Assembly (NCBI RefSeq): GCF_963576675.1
Contig: NC_088916.1
Coordinates: 17,770,501 to 17,834,500 of the forward strand
DNA length: 64,000 bases
DNA from: Euphorbia lathyris
Taxonomy: Eukaryota; Streptophyta; Magnoliopsida; Malpighiales; Euphorbiaceae
Reading direction: 5' to 3'
Shown here: positions 24,053-34,238 of the stretch, one piece after another
Numbering within the stretch: position 1 is the first letter of the stretch
How the letters are laid out: every line of letters begins with the position of its first letter
Made by a program: the position numbers and the translations under genes
The notes under the pieces: model-generated
The model's database searches: none
The model's input: the letters and a program-made list of their open reading frames with translations, nothing else
What the model was told of the DNA's origin: nothing

Positions 24053-24256
24053 TTGGTAGGGGCCGAGCTAATTGCTTATGAAGAAAAGTGGAAGCAATTG
24101 AAAGGGGAAGAATCAAAGGCAACTATTGGACCTGATAACAATATGAATGATCTAATGACCATTCATGCTAAGAACACTCATGCTCCAGCTGACTGTACTC
24201 CTTTTTCCAGTTCTGATAAACCATCATTTGAAGCTTGTTTGTTGGGATATCATTAA
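24053..24256 (+). pseudogene. Unidentified exon-like fragment
   Basis: This is an open stretch of 67 codons with GAELIAYEEKWKQLKGEES near its start and a Ser/Pro-rich end. Composition looks coding and it lies between other captured exons. I do not recognise the source gene. Confidence 0.35.
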
Positions 24257-24373
24257 AGTTTCTTTGCATTTTATCATGTTTACTTCATACTTAATCATTT
24301 GGAAAATGAATACGGTTCTCTGAAATCTAGGAAACTCTAATCCCATTTCTATTTCCTAGTTAAATTTTTTCCG

Positions 24374-24494
24374 TTATATAAGATAATAACATGATTAAAT
24401 TTTTTCCCTTGTGGTGGGACCCCTCCCCGAACCCTCGCTCAGCGGGGACGCGTAATGCGACCGGGCCGCCCTTTTTTATATAAGATAATAACAT
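24374..24494 (+). mobile_element. SINE tail with 19-bp target duplication
   Basis: The body (24393-24475) contains GGTGGGACCCCTCCCCG, AGCGGGGACGCG and GACCGGGCCGCCC followed by a T-run, which resembles the 3' region of plant Au-type SINEs. It is flanked by the direct repeat TTATATAAGATAATAACAT (24374-24392 and 24476-24494). The tRNA-like 5' half is missing, so it is 5'-truncated. Confidence 0.82.
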
Positions 24495-24676
24495 ATTAAT
24501 TTGTACATGTTATGACAGGTGGACTGTGCAGTAGCAGATGAAGCAAAGCTATCCATAGGATCCGACCGTTTTGGTAAATTAATATAGACAATTTCCATAA
24601 CTTTGTCATCAAGGTATCTGTATTCTAATAAACAACAAGAGATGGATATATATTAATTTGCATTATATGGTTGCAG

Positions 24677-24782
24677 GTACACCCTGATGATGAAGCATGA
24701 CAAATTCCTATGGCGTATGTAGTGAGGAAAGCAGGAAGCAACCTTATAGAGGCTCAAGTTATGCATTTCATTGCAAAACGGG
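24677..24782 (+). pseudogene. Exon fragment of a 4-coumarate:CoA-ligase-like enzyme
   Basis: After an acceptor (TTGCAG) the frame reads VHPDDEA, a TGA stop, then QIPMAYVVRKAGSN and EAQVMHFIAKR, ending at a GT donor. This is the C-terminal region of adenylate-forming 4CL-like ligases, which activate carboxylic acids with ATP and CoA. A Gly usual at the stop position has become TGA, so the exon is dead. A further short exon-like stretch at about 24520-24575 was not identified. Confidence 0.8.
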
Positions 24783-25429
24783 GTATGCTTATGAATTGTC
24801 TCGTCGCAAACAGTTGGTTGTGTATACAGATGTCATTCATACTTTTTTCTTTTTAATTAGACTAGCTTATTTTTAAATTTTGGGATTTTAAATGATTTTA
24901 TAGATTTTATTTGGATTCAATGCATAAAATATGGGTATTGCTATTTATAAAAAAGACCTTATAAAAACTCAATATGTAAAAACATCAAATTGGTTTAAAC
25001 CTTGGAATAGTAAATAACACTCGGAGAGATTCGGAATTCATTTTCGAGAACTCTATGGATAAATTCTAAAATACTCTCGGAATAATACAATTTATAATGA
25101 TAAAATTAGGGCTGTCAATATGGATTACAACACGATAACACGATTCGCGTAACACGGAAATTAAACGAATTAGGGTTGAGATAAATGGGTTTGGATCATA
25201 AATGGGTCGACATGCCTAACCCGTAAAATAAGCGGGTCGGTTCGCGGGTTGACTCGCGAATTCGTTGTAACCCGTATAATTTAGACGAGTCTATGGGTCG
25301 TGTCAATCTAACCCGCGAACCCATATAACCCGACTCATATAACCCATCTAACCCATATATCATGTAAATATAAATTTTTTTTATGGATATTAAAGTAATT
25401 TTAATTTTTAACCCTATTATATATATATT

Positions 25430-27118
25430 GAGATCCAGTTTGACAAGGAGTTAGGGTGTGACAATGAGCTTATTGTGTGACATAACAAAACTACGTAGTT
25501 TTCATGATAATTGAAAAAGGCAAGGTGACAAATTTGTAAATAAAAGGAAAGTGAGGATAGAGAAAATTGTTTTATTTCTTTTCTTTAAAATACATTTTCC
25601 CGACATTTCTGGCCTCGTTTTTCGAAAATTTTTATACTATTAGACTCGTCTAAATTAGACGGTCATTTTAAGATCCATGACGCTCAAGTAAAAAAAATTC
25701 CGGTGAACGGAATCCGGGTGGGCGTTTTCTTGCGAAAAAAAAGTGTCCAGAAAATTTGCAAACAATTCCAGAAAATGTAAAACATTATTCTGAGAAACTT
25801 TAATTCTTGGGACGATGCGAGATTTCTTACGGTTTAGTCCCAATAAAACTTGTTCCTTAATTTTATCCATTTTACATGCTTCAACAATTTGTAGGGTCAA
25901 AACCGTAAGGAATCTCATTTTGTGCCAAGAATTAAAGTTTCTTAAATGCTGTTTTACATGTTTTGAAATTTTTTGATAATTTTCTGGGCACATTTTTTGT
26001 TCTACTTACGTTGTTCCGGCAGCGTATGAAATTGTTCCAAATCAGTGTACCTTTTGTTCCAACATAATACTTATATTGTTCCAACAGAATAAATCAGCGT
26101 ACCAATTTTTCTAAGAAAATAGTTCTATTATTCCAGCATAATACATATATTGTTCCAACATAATAAATCACTTTAACAATTGTTCCAAATCAATTTTATT
26201 ATCTACATCTTCGATTTCATTTTTGTTTCTTAGTATTTAATATAGTATCTTCAAATTTATATTAGTTATATTATTTAGAAAATAATTCTAATTTTTATAT
26301 TCTTCCAACAGAATAATTATATTGTTCCAACAGAATAGTCATATTGTTTCAACAAAATACTTAAATTGTTATATTGTTTCAACAAAATATTGCAACACAT
26401 AGTGCTGAAAGGTAAGACCAAAAAGTGCCCAGAAAATTATTAAAAAATTCAAAAATATGTAAAACATTATTTTAAGAAACTTTAATTCTTGGCTCAAAAC
26501 AAGATTTCTTACGGTTTTGATCCAATAAATTGTTGAAGCTTGTAAAATGGATAAAATTAAGGAAATTGTTTTATTGGGACTAAACCGTAAGAAATCCTAC
26601 TTCGACCCAAGAATTAAAGTTTCTTAAAATAATGTTTTAAATTTTCTAAAATATGTTGAGAATTTTCTAGGTACTTTCTGTTTTCTCACCGGAAAACGCT
26701 CACTTGATCGCCGGATTCCGTTGATTTGGGACTAAATCATAAGGAATCTCACTTTGAGTGAAGAATTAAAGTTTCTCAAAAAAATGTTTTACATTTTCTA
26801 GAATTTTTTGAAAATTTTCTGGGCATTTTTTTCTCATAGAAAAATAAATCGCCGGATTCTATTCACCGGAATTTTTTTTACTTCAGCTTCTGGGATCTTA
26901 AAATGACCGGCTAATTAAGACGTGTCCAACGGTATAAATTTTTTTGAAAAACGAGGTTGGAAAAGTCGGAAAAATGCATTTTAAAGAAAAGAAATAAAAC
27001 AATTTTCTCTTTCCTTTTATTTACAAATTTGCCACATTCTCCTGGTTAATTACAAAATTGGTCATTGTCACACAATAAGGCTTGTCACACCATATGAGAT
27101 GTGTCACACATGATTTTG
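25430..27118. repeat. Long foldback with nested hairpins
   Basis: The left arm (25430 to about 25735) is the reverse complement of the right arm (about 26850-27118), sharing GTGTGACAA, TTATTGTGTGACA and ACAAATTTGTAAATAAAAGG. Inside the left half a smaller hairpin pairs 25794-25844 with 25898-25942 (GAAACTTTAATTCTTGG against its complement). The same stem recurs at 26476-26517/26582-26624 and as a third half at 26738-26777. There is no gene; antisense open stretches here are palindrome artefacts. Confidence 0.85.
26025..26395 (+). repeat. Degenerate tandem array of a ~20-bp unit
   Basis: Variants of ATATTGTTCCAACAGAATA repeat through the loop of the foldback. Units are imperfect and broken by AT-rich spacers. 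Confidence 0.75.
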
Positions 27119-27820
27119 AGAGACCATGAGATTCGACGGCTTTTATACTCTGGTAGACTGTTAGTAGTTCTTTTTTCTAGGATAGTGATGCTTTCCTTTA
27201 ATCTAGAACTCATGTAGTTGCTTTTAATATGCTTTATTCCTTTGGTATATAAAATAATAAATAATAGGCTATCAATCTAAACCAGGTTAATTATGGTCTT
27301 TAAATTATTTTAAATCAAAGACTAATGAACAAGATACTAATTCTATTGTTGTTTAAGTTGAATTGAATGTTTTAATTTATTTGTTATTTGGAATTGAATT
27401 TTTTTATTTTGTTTGTAAGTTTTGGATTTTAGACTTTTAATGTTATCTTGTTGAATTTGTTTTGTTAGTTTGTATTGGATTTTATTTTTTCATATGCAGT
27501 TATGCATGTTTTTATTTTCTTTTTCATTTTGTTTAGTTGAATATTTTTTTAGTATGAAGTTGCAAAATTAATTGGGTTAGCTAGGTTGACACGTTCAACC
27601 CGCTTTTTAAACGAATCGTGCCGAGTCGACCCATTTATTAAATGGGTTGGGATAAATGGGTCACCTGAGTAAGTCGACACGACACGTTTACAACCCGCAA
27701 ACCCATATTGACACCCCTAGATAAAATTGAGAGAAATCTCTTTAAAATTGTACTCAATCTCAACAACAGTAAAAAATCCTAAAATTCAGAAAAAATTTAT
27801 AATCTTAAAATTCAGTGATT

Positions 27821-28129
27821 CTATAAACGAGGATTTAGAGCAACTTCAATAAAAAGAACAGTGCTGGAAGCCTCTTCTCTGATCATAAACAAAAACGGAT
27901 GATTTGCTATAAAACTTCGTTGAGACGGCTCCAAAGGCACTGTGTCTCCATAACTCATTTCAAATACATTGACGGCAATTGCAATTGTGCCTTCCTCGTT
28001 TACTTCAATAGAACATTTCTGAAATCCGTTCGACACATAAAGTACTCCTAAAGTTTCAATCATCTCATCCATCTCAGCTTTCTCGCTATCAAAAGGCAAA
28101 TCCAATCCGAGTTTCATGATGCTAGCACA
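27821..28129 (-). pseudogene. Serpin C-terminal fragment, left arm
   Basis: The minus strand encodes MKLGLDLPFDSEKAEM, NGFQKCSIEVNEEGTIA and SFIANHPFLFMIREE, ending LNPRL. This is the plant serpin C-terminus, with hinge and the conserved end of the protease-inhibitor fold. Only about 100 of some 390 residues remain. The hinge lacks the run of small residues found in inhibitory plant serpins. Confidence 0.88.
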
Positions 28130-28171
28130 AGCATATTTTATGTGAGACATCAGCATATTGGAGACAAGCAT

Positions 28172-28482
28172 CGTGCGAGCATGATGAAACTCGGATTGGA
28201 TTTGCCTTTTGATAGCGAGAAAGCTGAGATTGATGAGATGGTTGAAACTTTAGGAGTACTTTATGTGTCGAATGGATTTCAGAAATGTTCTATCGAAATA
28301 AACGAGGAAGGCACAATTGCAACTGCTGTCAATGTATTTGAAATGAGTTATGGAGACACAGTGCCTTTTACGGAGCCGTCTCAACGAAGTTTTATTGCAA
28401 ATCATCCATTTTGTTTATGATCAGAGAAGAGGCTTCTGGCACTGTTCTTTTTATTGGAGCTGCTCTAAATCCTCGTTTATAG
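28172..28482 (+). pseudogene. Serpin C-terminal fragment, right arm
   Basis: This is the mirror copy of 27821-28129, with ASMMKLGLDLPFDSEK, SIEINEEGTIATAVNV and EPSQRSFIANHPF. A one-base loss in a T-run near 28410 shifts the frame before the end, so the last residues are readable only in another frame. There is no promoter or 5' exon. Confidence 0.88.
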
Positions 28483-28924
28483 AATCACTAAATTTTAAGA
28501 TTATAATTTTTTTTCTGAATTTTAGGATTTTTTACTGTTGTTGAGATTGAGTACAATTTTAAAGAGATTTCTCTCTATTTTATCATTGTATTGTTCCGAG
28601 AGTATTTTAGAATTTATCGATAGAGTTCTAAAAAATGAATTCCAAATCTCTCCGAGTATTATTTACTATTCCAAGGTTTAAACCAATTTGATGTTTTTAT
28701 TCTTTTATTATGATACATTAAGCCTTTTGACCACTTATATAGATTTACATATTGAGAGGAAAAAGGGTTTATTGCATAAAAATTGAGGACTCGATGTACA
28801 AATAAAAGAATCATCATTAAGGACTAAATGTGTGAAACAAAAGAAAAAGAGTTTTCTTTCACCTCCCGGTGTTCTAGGGAACTTCATTTGCTTGTATCTG
28901 TAAGCTTACTGATATTTCTTCAAG

Positions 28925-29485
28925 TAGACCTTGCAATTTCGTATTCCCGGCCGTTGTGTTTGTATTGTGTCATTTCGGGTTTATGTTAAAAAGAGTAAAC
29001 CCAAATCCAATCCAAAAACTTTTGTGTTACAGTCGTGTTAATCTGTTCGGGTTACATGTGATTTTGTTATGCATATATATTAATGATAACTTTTTAAAAT
29101 ATAAGAAGATATGATAATATTTCATTTTTAGATTAGTATGTTATATGTTAAAAATAACCATAGAAAAATCCACTAATATTATATTAGAGAGTAATGTATT
29201 GTGTTTATAACAATTTAAGAGGTTCGAATCATGTTTGCAAGTAATAATTACAATTTTATTATATTTATTAATAAAGTAATATATAATAACACGAGAGAAT
29301 ATAACAATAATTTTAGAAATTCGTGTCATTTCGTATCGTTTTTTGGTTAGCATATCAACCTTAACCCAATCCAAAAATTTGCGTGTCAGTTTCGTATCAA
29401 CAAAAAATGACACATTACTAACTAAGCTAAAATCAAACACAAGTTGCTTGTCAATTTCATGTCACGTGTAATTTTACCACCTCTA
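28925..29485 (+). mobile_element. 561-bp MITE, same family as 18443, old copy in block A
   Basis: It starts TAGACCTTGCAATTTCG and ends TTTTACCACCTCTA. The flanks TCTTCAAG and GTTTCAAG agree at 6 of 8 positions, a decayed 8-bp TSD. An orthologous copy sits at the same place in block B, so it inserted before the duplication. Confidence 0.85.
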
Positions 29486-29692
29486 GTTTCAAGGAATGAT
29501 TGTACAAACCATTGTCAAACTAGACGAGACATGTCGAGAGTTAAAAAATGTGGCTTCTATTATGGGTTATTTATTCTGCATTCTACAACAAAATGGAAAA
29601 CGTGATATAGTTTTTGCAGCTAGCTTGTACATTACGGTAATATAGTGTTCAATGAGTCCATTCCTAAAGCAACATAGTAGATAATCCCATGT

Positions 29693-30482
29693 CTAAGGGT
29701 TACAAGTTGTTTTACGCATTTCGAAGGTCCGAGAAAGGTTCTTTACGCCTCCCTTCTTCTCTTCTATGATATTTATCAATGATGAATAAGGATGGTGAAT
29801 TTATAAATATATAATTAACGAAAGAGAAACGAAATATTTAATTGGAAGAAGTTTTTAGAAGAGGAAAAGAATTTGTAAATACAAAATTGCGTTTCTTATA
29901 AGCTAGGAAAACTACTTTTAAGAAAAGTTACAATTTGTATTAGCGAGTGAAATTACTTGAATTTGTATCCGTCTCAGGAATATTCATGTAATTACTATTA
30001 CTTAAATTTGTTGACCAATACTATTGTGGAAATTTGACTAAGGAATATATTATTCAATAAGAAGTCTTTTGGTAAGGAAAGAAAGATGGAGGACCTAGTT
30101 AATTAAATAATTAAAATTAATTAATTAAATTAATTATTGAATTAAATAAAAAATTTCTCAAAAAATATTTATGCCCAAACCAATTTGGGCTAGATAGATT
30201 GGTTGTGTGTGTGCATGTGGTGGCCAAAAGTCAAACAAACATCATATATGTCCTTATGCTTCCACAAGAATGTATACCTCTTGGAGTACATTCTAATAGT
30301 ATGAAATACCACCATTCCTTTAAGTGATAAAATTCATATGTGAGATTACTTTTACATATTTAACATATTTACTCAACTTAGTACATATCTACACTGATTT
30401 TGTGTGACTTTCCCAAAATACCTTTAATATATATAACACTTATAAAATTTTTAGGCTTTCGTCTTTCTCCCTCCTGTCCGAC
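29693..30482. other. AT-rich stretch, no gene seen
   Basis: Beyond the end of block A I see no coding potential or clear repeat. A stretch near 30190-30330 (GGTTGTGTGTGTGCATGTGG and neighbours) could be retroelement leader, but I cannot support it. Confidence 0.3.
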
Positions 30483-30634
30483 TTCGCAAATTTCGCAATA
30501 TGCGATGTCTACGAAGATAATGTTTGATTTACTAGATGATTTTAATTCGCAGATTTCGCAATATGCGAAGTCTGCGAAGATAAAAGATGTGTTTTTAAGC
30601 ATTTTTATCTTCGCATATTACGAAATATGCGAAG
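30483..30634 (+). repeat. Three hairpins of the TTCGCA word
   Basis: Inverted repeats occupy 30483-30515, 30546-30578 and 30609-30634. The second has TTCGCAGA and TCTGCGAA as outer arms with TTCGCA and TGCGAA inside. The third pairs CTTCGCATATT with AATATGCGAAG perfectly around a 4-nt loop. The same word returns at 30950-31105. Confidence 0.83.
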
Positions 30635-30673
30635 TGCTAAATAACAAAAAAAGGCATAACAACAAGAGATTCT

Positions 30674-30777
30674 AACATTAAAATCATAACATTATCAAAA
30701 TTTACAACAAGATTGCCACAATAACAACATTAAAATCATAACATTATCAAAATTTACAATAAGATTGCCACAATAAA
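30674..30777 (+). repeat. 52-bp tandem duplication
   Basis: Two nearly identical 52-bp units start at 30674 and 30726 with AACATTAAAATCATAACATT. They are AT-rich and noncoding. Confidence 0.9.
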
Positions 30778-30949
30778 CTCCTAACAAATCATTTCAAAGT
30801 AAATGTGACGAATTTTGATGGGAATTTCTCCCCGTATCAGAGGGAAAGTTATCTCCTCTACATCTTAGTACACCGCCTTCCTGAAAGGGATGTTATGTAT
30901 TCAACCACCTTCAGAAAAATTTAATCGTGTTAGGAAAATAAAAGACGTT

Positions 30950-31105
30950 TTGGCTTCGCGAAAAGATGAATTCGTGAAGTCTGCGAATACAAATGTGCAA
31001 GGAAAATGATGATTTTGCTTCACGAAAAGAGGATTTCGCGAAGTCTGCAAGGAGTAATGTGACGATTTTACTTCGCAAAAACGGATTACACGAAGTCTGC
31101 AAATG
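30950..31105 (+). repeat. Three-copy array of the CTTCGCGAA word before a gypsy pol remnant
   Basis: Units start at about 30954, 31018 and 31072. Each has CTTCGCGAA or a variant, then about 17 bp later TTCGTGAAG/TTCGCGAAG, then TCTGCGAA or TCTGCAA. The array ends just before the first readable gypsy codon. Confidence 0.78.
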
Positions 31106-31113
31106 GAAAAATC

Positions 31114-32371
31114 ATGGAGTATCTGTTGAACCCAGGAAGACGAGTACCTTATTCCTTCAAGATTAGAGCATTGAACTTCTTATTGATGGAAGGTGACTTG
31201 TACCGAAAAAATGTAGATGGACTTTTGCTGAAATGCTTAGGATTTCCAGACAACATGGAAGTTATGAAATAAGTCCATGAAGGAGTATGTGGAGCTCATC
31301 AGGCAGGCATCAAGATGAAGTGGCTCATAAGGAGACATGGATACTTCTGGCCCTCTATGTTGAAGGATTGTATGTTTTATGCAAAAGGATTCCGCCAATA
31401 TCAAAGATATGGGTAGATTCAAAGAGTTCCTGCAGATGAGATGTACGCAGTCGTCAAGCCATGACCCTTCATAGGATGGGCAATTGATTTGATAGGGAAA
31501 ATTTATCCCGCATCATCAAAAGGGCACAGCTTTATGATCGTGACAACAGACTACTTCACAAAATGGGTGGAGGCCTTACCAATGAAGAAATTGGACCAGA
31601 GAGATGTTGTGAAGTTCATCAAGGAGAACATCATTCACAGGTATGGGATCCTCAGTCAATTACTACAGACCAAGGAACCATGTTCACTAGAGAAGAGATG
31701 AAGGACTTCATGGAAGATTATGGAATCAAGTTGTTGCACTCTACCCCTCATTATCCACAAGTTAATGGTCAAGTCAAGGCTTCCAACAAAGTTCTCATCA
31801 ACATCCTTGAAAAGATGATCGAAGATAATCCCAAGGAATGGCATGTCTTACTTTCAGAAACTTTATGGGCACACAAAACATCAAAAATGAGAGCCACAGG
31901 CGCCAGTCCTTTCTCGTTAACATATGGACATGATGTCATGCTTCCTATGGAGGTAGTAGTGCCGTCCTTCAGAGTAGCCAGACAAAATGAACTCACTCTA
32001 GCAGAATACACAGAAGCTATATGATGATGGAACTTGAAGAGTCTGATGAAACCAGAATGCAAGCACTTGATCGAATGATCGCCCAGAAAAAGAAAGTAAC
32101 TAGAGCATACAATAAGAGAGTGAAGAAAAAGACCTTTGAAGAAGGGGACATGGTTTGGAAACTCATCTTACCAGTTGGGAGTAAAGATAGAGCATATGGA
32201 AAATGGTCTCCAAATTGGGAAGGACCATTCAAAGTCTTCCAAGTTCTAAAAGGAAACTCTTATTGGTTAGCCAACTTGCAAGGGGAGCCACATAAGAGGG
32301 TTCCTCAATGGAAAGTACCTCAAGAAATTCTATCCCATCCTTTGGGAACTGAGGGAGCATCAGCCATATGA
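31114..32371 (+). pseudogene. Ty3/gypsy integrase pseudogene (Tat/Ogre-like)
   Basis: This is an integrase with zinc-finger-like GAHQAG and HGYFWPSM, core blocks WAIDLIGKIYPAS, TTDQGTMF and YPQVNGQVKASNK, and a C-terminal RVPQWK. The zinc finger has lost a Cys (KGFRQYQ), and the third catalytic residue of the DDE triad, normally Glu before ASNK, is Lys. Stops occur at 31270-31272, near 31413 and near 31463, with frame changes near 31650 and 32020. It once inserted element cDNA and is now dead. Confidence 0.88.
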
Positions 32372-33236
32372 TATAAGCAATATGTATTTGATGTAACACA
32401 AAGCAATTTTAATTTGAAAATTATAAAGCTGGCTTATAGCCGCTATTCTGTTTGCAATAAAATAATAGCAGGCCGCAAGGCCGCAATTTATTCATCAAGC
32501 AATGTCTATCAAGTATATCTAACAAATAAAACTCTTTGAGGATAATTTACCTTCCCATTGTTGGAATCATGTTGATTTTCTCCATTGAATTGATTGATTC
32601 GGCTTCTGCTCCTTGGCACCGGAAAACCCATCGTTAGAATAAGGATTGGTAGTGCACCGATGTCCACAACAACTTTATTGACAACTTGAATTAGTGATGC
32701 ACTCAAAAGCAACTTGTTGGCACCTTGATTAAAGGAAACCGATCAATGATTGATCCGACCTTTAATCCTTCTCATCGGGAAACTTTTTGTCAGAATAGGT
32801 AATGGTTGTTTACTTATGTTCAGAGGCCTCTACTTCTTGGCATCGACAAACCCTTCGTGAGAACAGGGACTGGTTATGGACTTATGTTCAAGAGCTCTAA
32901 TCCAACGTATAAGCAAGCCGAATGATGGAAACTTGGTTAACAAGAGTTGGTGATGCATGTACAAGTTGTTAGCACCGTGATTAAAGGAACCCGATCAATG
33001 ATTGATCCGTCCTCTAATTTCGGATACTAGCAAGCTTTCCCGTCACAATAGGGACTGTACATGTAATAATATATACAACAACCCCAAGGACGACTTCATC
33101 AAAAATCAGCAGTCTGCAATTGAGAGGGAACAACCTGCAATTTGTAAAAAAAAACAATATTTTTTATGATTGAAATTTCAGCCGTCTGTATGGATGATTC
33201 TTCGGGACAAGCTTCCTAAAATGCTCAAGCCTTTTC
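32372..33236 (+). other. Noncoding gypsy 3' region with imperfect ~250-bp repeats
   Basis: No gene is seen. CCGATCAATGATTGATCC occurs at about 32738 and 32988 inside longer similar stretches that include GATTAAAGGAA and GGGACTG. A weaker third copy may begin near 32610. Long 3' regions with such repeats are common after pol in Tat/Ogre elements. Confidence 0.5.
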
Positions 33237-33640
33237 TATCTCATCAAAGTGTAAATAATTCCTTGAAATAAATAAGACCTAAAATGCCTTGGCTCCTCCT
33301 TCATCAATTCTTCACAAACCTTCAAAGCATCGAAATATTTCTCCTCCATCAGACTCCTTCTCTTCCTTACATTTATCCATTGCTGATTCTATTCTTTTCA
33401 TCACATCATTCAATGAATATCCTAATTCATAACCCGTCATTCCATGATAGCCTTCAACACCAAAAGGATATTTCTGAAGAAAAAAAACATCGCTCAAAAA
33501 TCTTTCTGGCAGGTTCAAAATCTCGGTTGTAACTGAACATTTGAGGTTTTAAATAATGGCCATCATCCTCATTCAGCTCCAGTTCAATCAAATGGTCTGC
33601 AACTTCAGTTGCTTCTACAAGCTTCTGGGATCTGATCCTG
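33237..33640 (-). pseudogene. TPR-protein gene fragment, frameshifted
   Basis: On the minus strand, after an acceptor-like TTTACCAG, frames give KLVEATEVADHLIELELN, then SYNRDFEPA, YPFGVEGYHGM, GYSLNDVMKRIESAMDKC and finally KYFDALKVCEELMKEEPRHF with GIIYTLM. This fits a tetratricopeptide-repeat protein of the chloroplast TPR type. At least two frame changes (near 33500 and 33345) and a stop break it. It stands alone between retroelement debris. Confidence 0.65.
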
Positions 33641-34233
33641 GTAAACAGATGATACAAAGGTTAGAATATTTTATATGTTAGTTTTTGTTTCTATCTGATT
33701 AACCAGTTGTTTGTTTAGTTTTGAATTCATCCTATTTATATTTATTTATTTAGTTAGTTATTTTCAACTCCTATTCACAATTGAAACTCTTATTTACTAA
33801 ATAATTTTTGGGTCCTCGTATTATCTTTTTGTTGTTTAATAAAAATGAAAGACTAGCTCTTATTATTTCTAATCAAATTAAATTTTTTAAAATTGTAATT
33901 AGGATTAGCTTTTCTTTGACGGTTTCTAATTCATGTGTAAGATTAAATACTTAGTCTTTTATTTCAATTAAATATATTAATTTTGTCTTATTTTATTTTA
34001 TCTTTAACTTTATGCATTTCCAATTTTACGGAGTCTAAAAAATTTGTTAGCAACCAAGCATAAATTTTCGTTTGTCAAATCCATGCTTGCGGGGCTAATT
34101 GTTTACACCATAAATAATTTTTTGGCTTTTAATTATTTTTAATATATTAATTGGCTACGTCTAAGTATATTTTTCTAAAGTGGACATCAGGGGAGACTTG
34201 AAGTAAACTTAGGGGAACCAAGAGCCAGTTAAT
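33641..34233. other. AT-rich stretch, no gene seen
   Basis: I see no coding potential. GGACATCAGGGGAGACTTG near 34185 may be retroelement sequence interrupted by the copia element at 34239. Confidence 0.3.
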
Positions 34234-34238
34234 ATTTT

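Larger units (their letters stand above)
21200..24830 (+). mobile_element. CACTA-ended insertion carrying host exon fragments
   Basis: The left end is CACTACAAAAAATAACC, repeated at 21257, a hallmark of CACTA (EnSpm) termini. Block B at 54411-54440 lacks the insert: GTATAATCT is followed there almost directly by TGTCATTCAT, which in block A sits at 24831. The insert holds fragments of at least three unrelated genes, all on the plus strand, plus a later solo LTR and a SINE. The right CACTA end is not recognisable, and about 9 bp of the target were lost there. 21400-21738 contains a CT-rich leader-like region with a (CT)n run near 21570. Confidence 0.7.
25107..27719. mobile_element. 2.6-kb hAT-type non-autonomous element
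   Basis: It is flanked by the 8-bp duplication GATAAAAT (25099-25106 and 27720-27727). The termini are TAGGGCTGTCAATATGG and CCATATTGACACCCCTA, 17-bp inverted repeats with one mismatch. Two empty sites exist in this window: the other serpin arm (about 28580) and block B (about 60830) carry the target once. No transposase is encoded. The interior is mostly a nested foldback. Confidence 0.94.
24978..28700. repeat. Inverted duplication of the serpin 3' end
   Basis: The left arm is 24978-25106 plus 27720-28129 (the hAT element lies inside it). The right arm is about 28172-28700. The arms share the serpin C-terminal coding region, its 3' flank and the stretch with GGTTTAAACC up to GATGTTTTT. The copies are head to head with only about 40 bp between them at 28130-28171. 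The right arm lacks the hAT element, so that insertion came after the inversion. Confidence 0.88.
20060..29692 (+). repeat. Segmental duplication block A (serpin locus copy)
   Basis: Several stretches match block B (52480-61826) in the same order and orientation. They include the phrase starting TTTGCACAATAGCAC (20508 and about 53475), CAATATAGTC near 20596 and 53565, the stretch at 24831-24920 versus 54429-54540, the serpin 3' end, its downstream region, and 29486-29692 versus 61611-61826. Each copy has private insertions. Before 20060 (19746-20059) I see only AT-rich sequence without a gene. Confidence 0.85.

Noticed and set aside
23447..24782. Helitron as carrier of the captured exons
   Set aside because: No convincing 3' hairpin with CTRR end was seen, while the left end is a clear CACTA terminus at the edge of the insertion relative to block B.
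25655..25993. 112-codon minus-strand open frame
   Set aside because: It lies in the foldback and is made of complementary halves of a hairpin; no protein motif.
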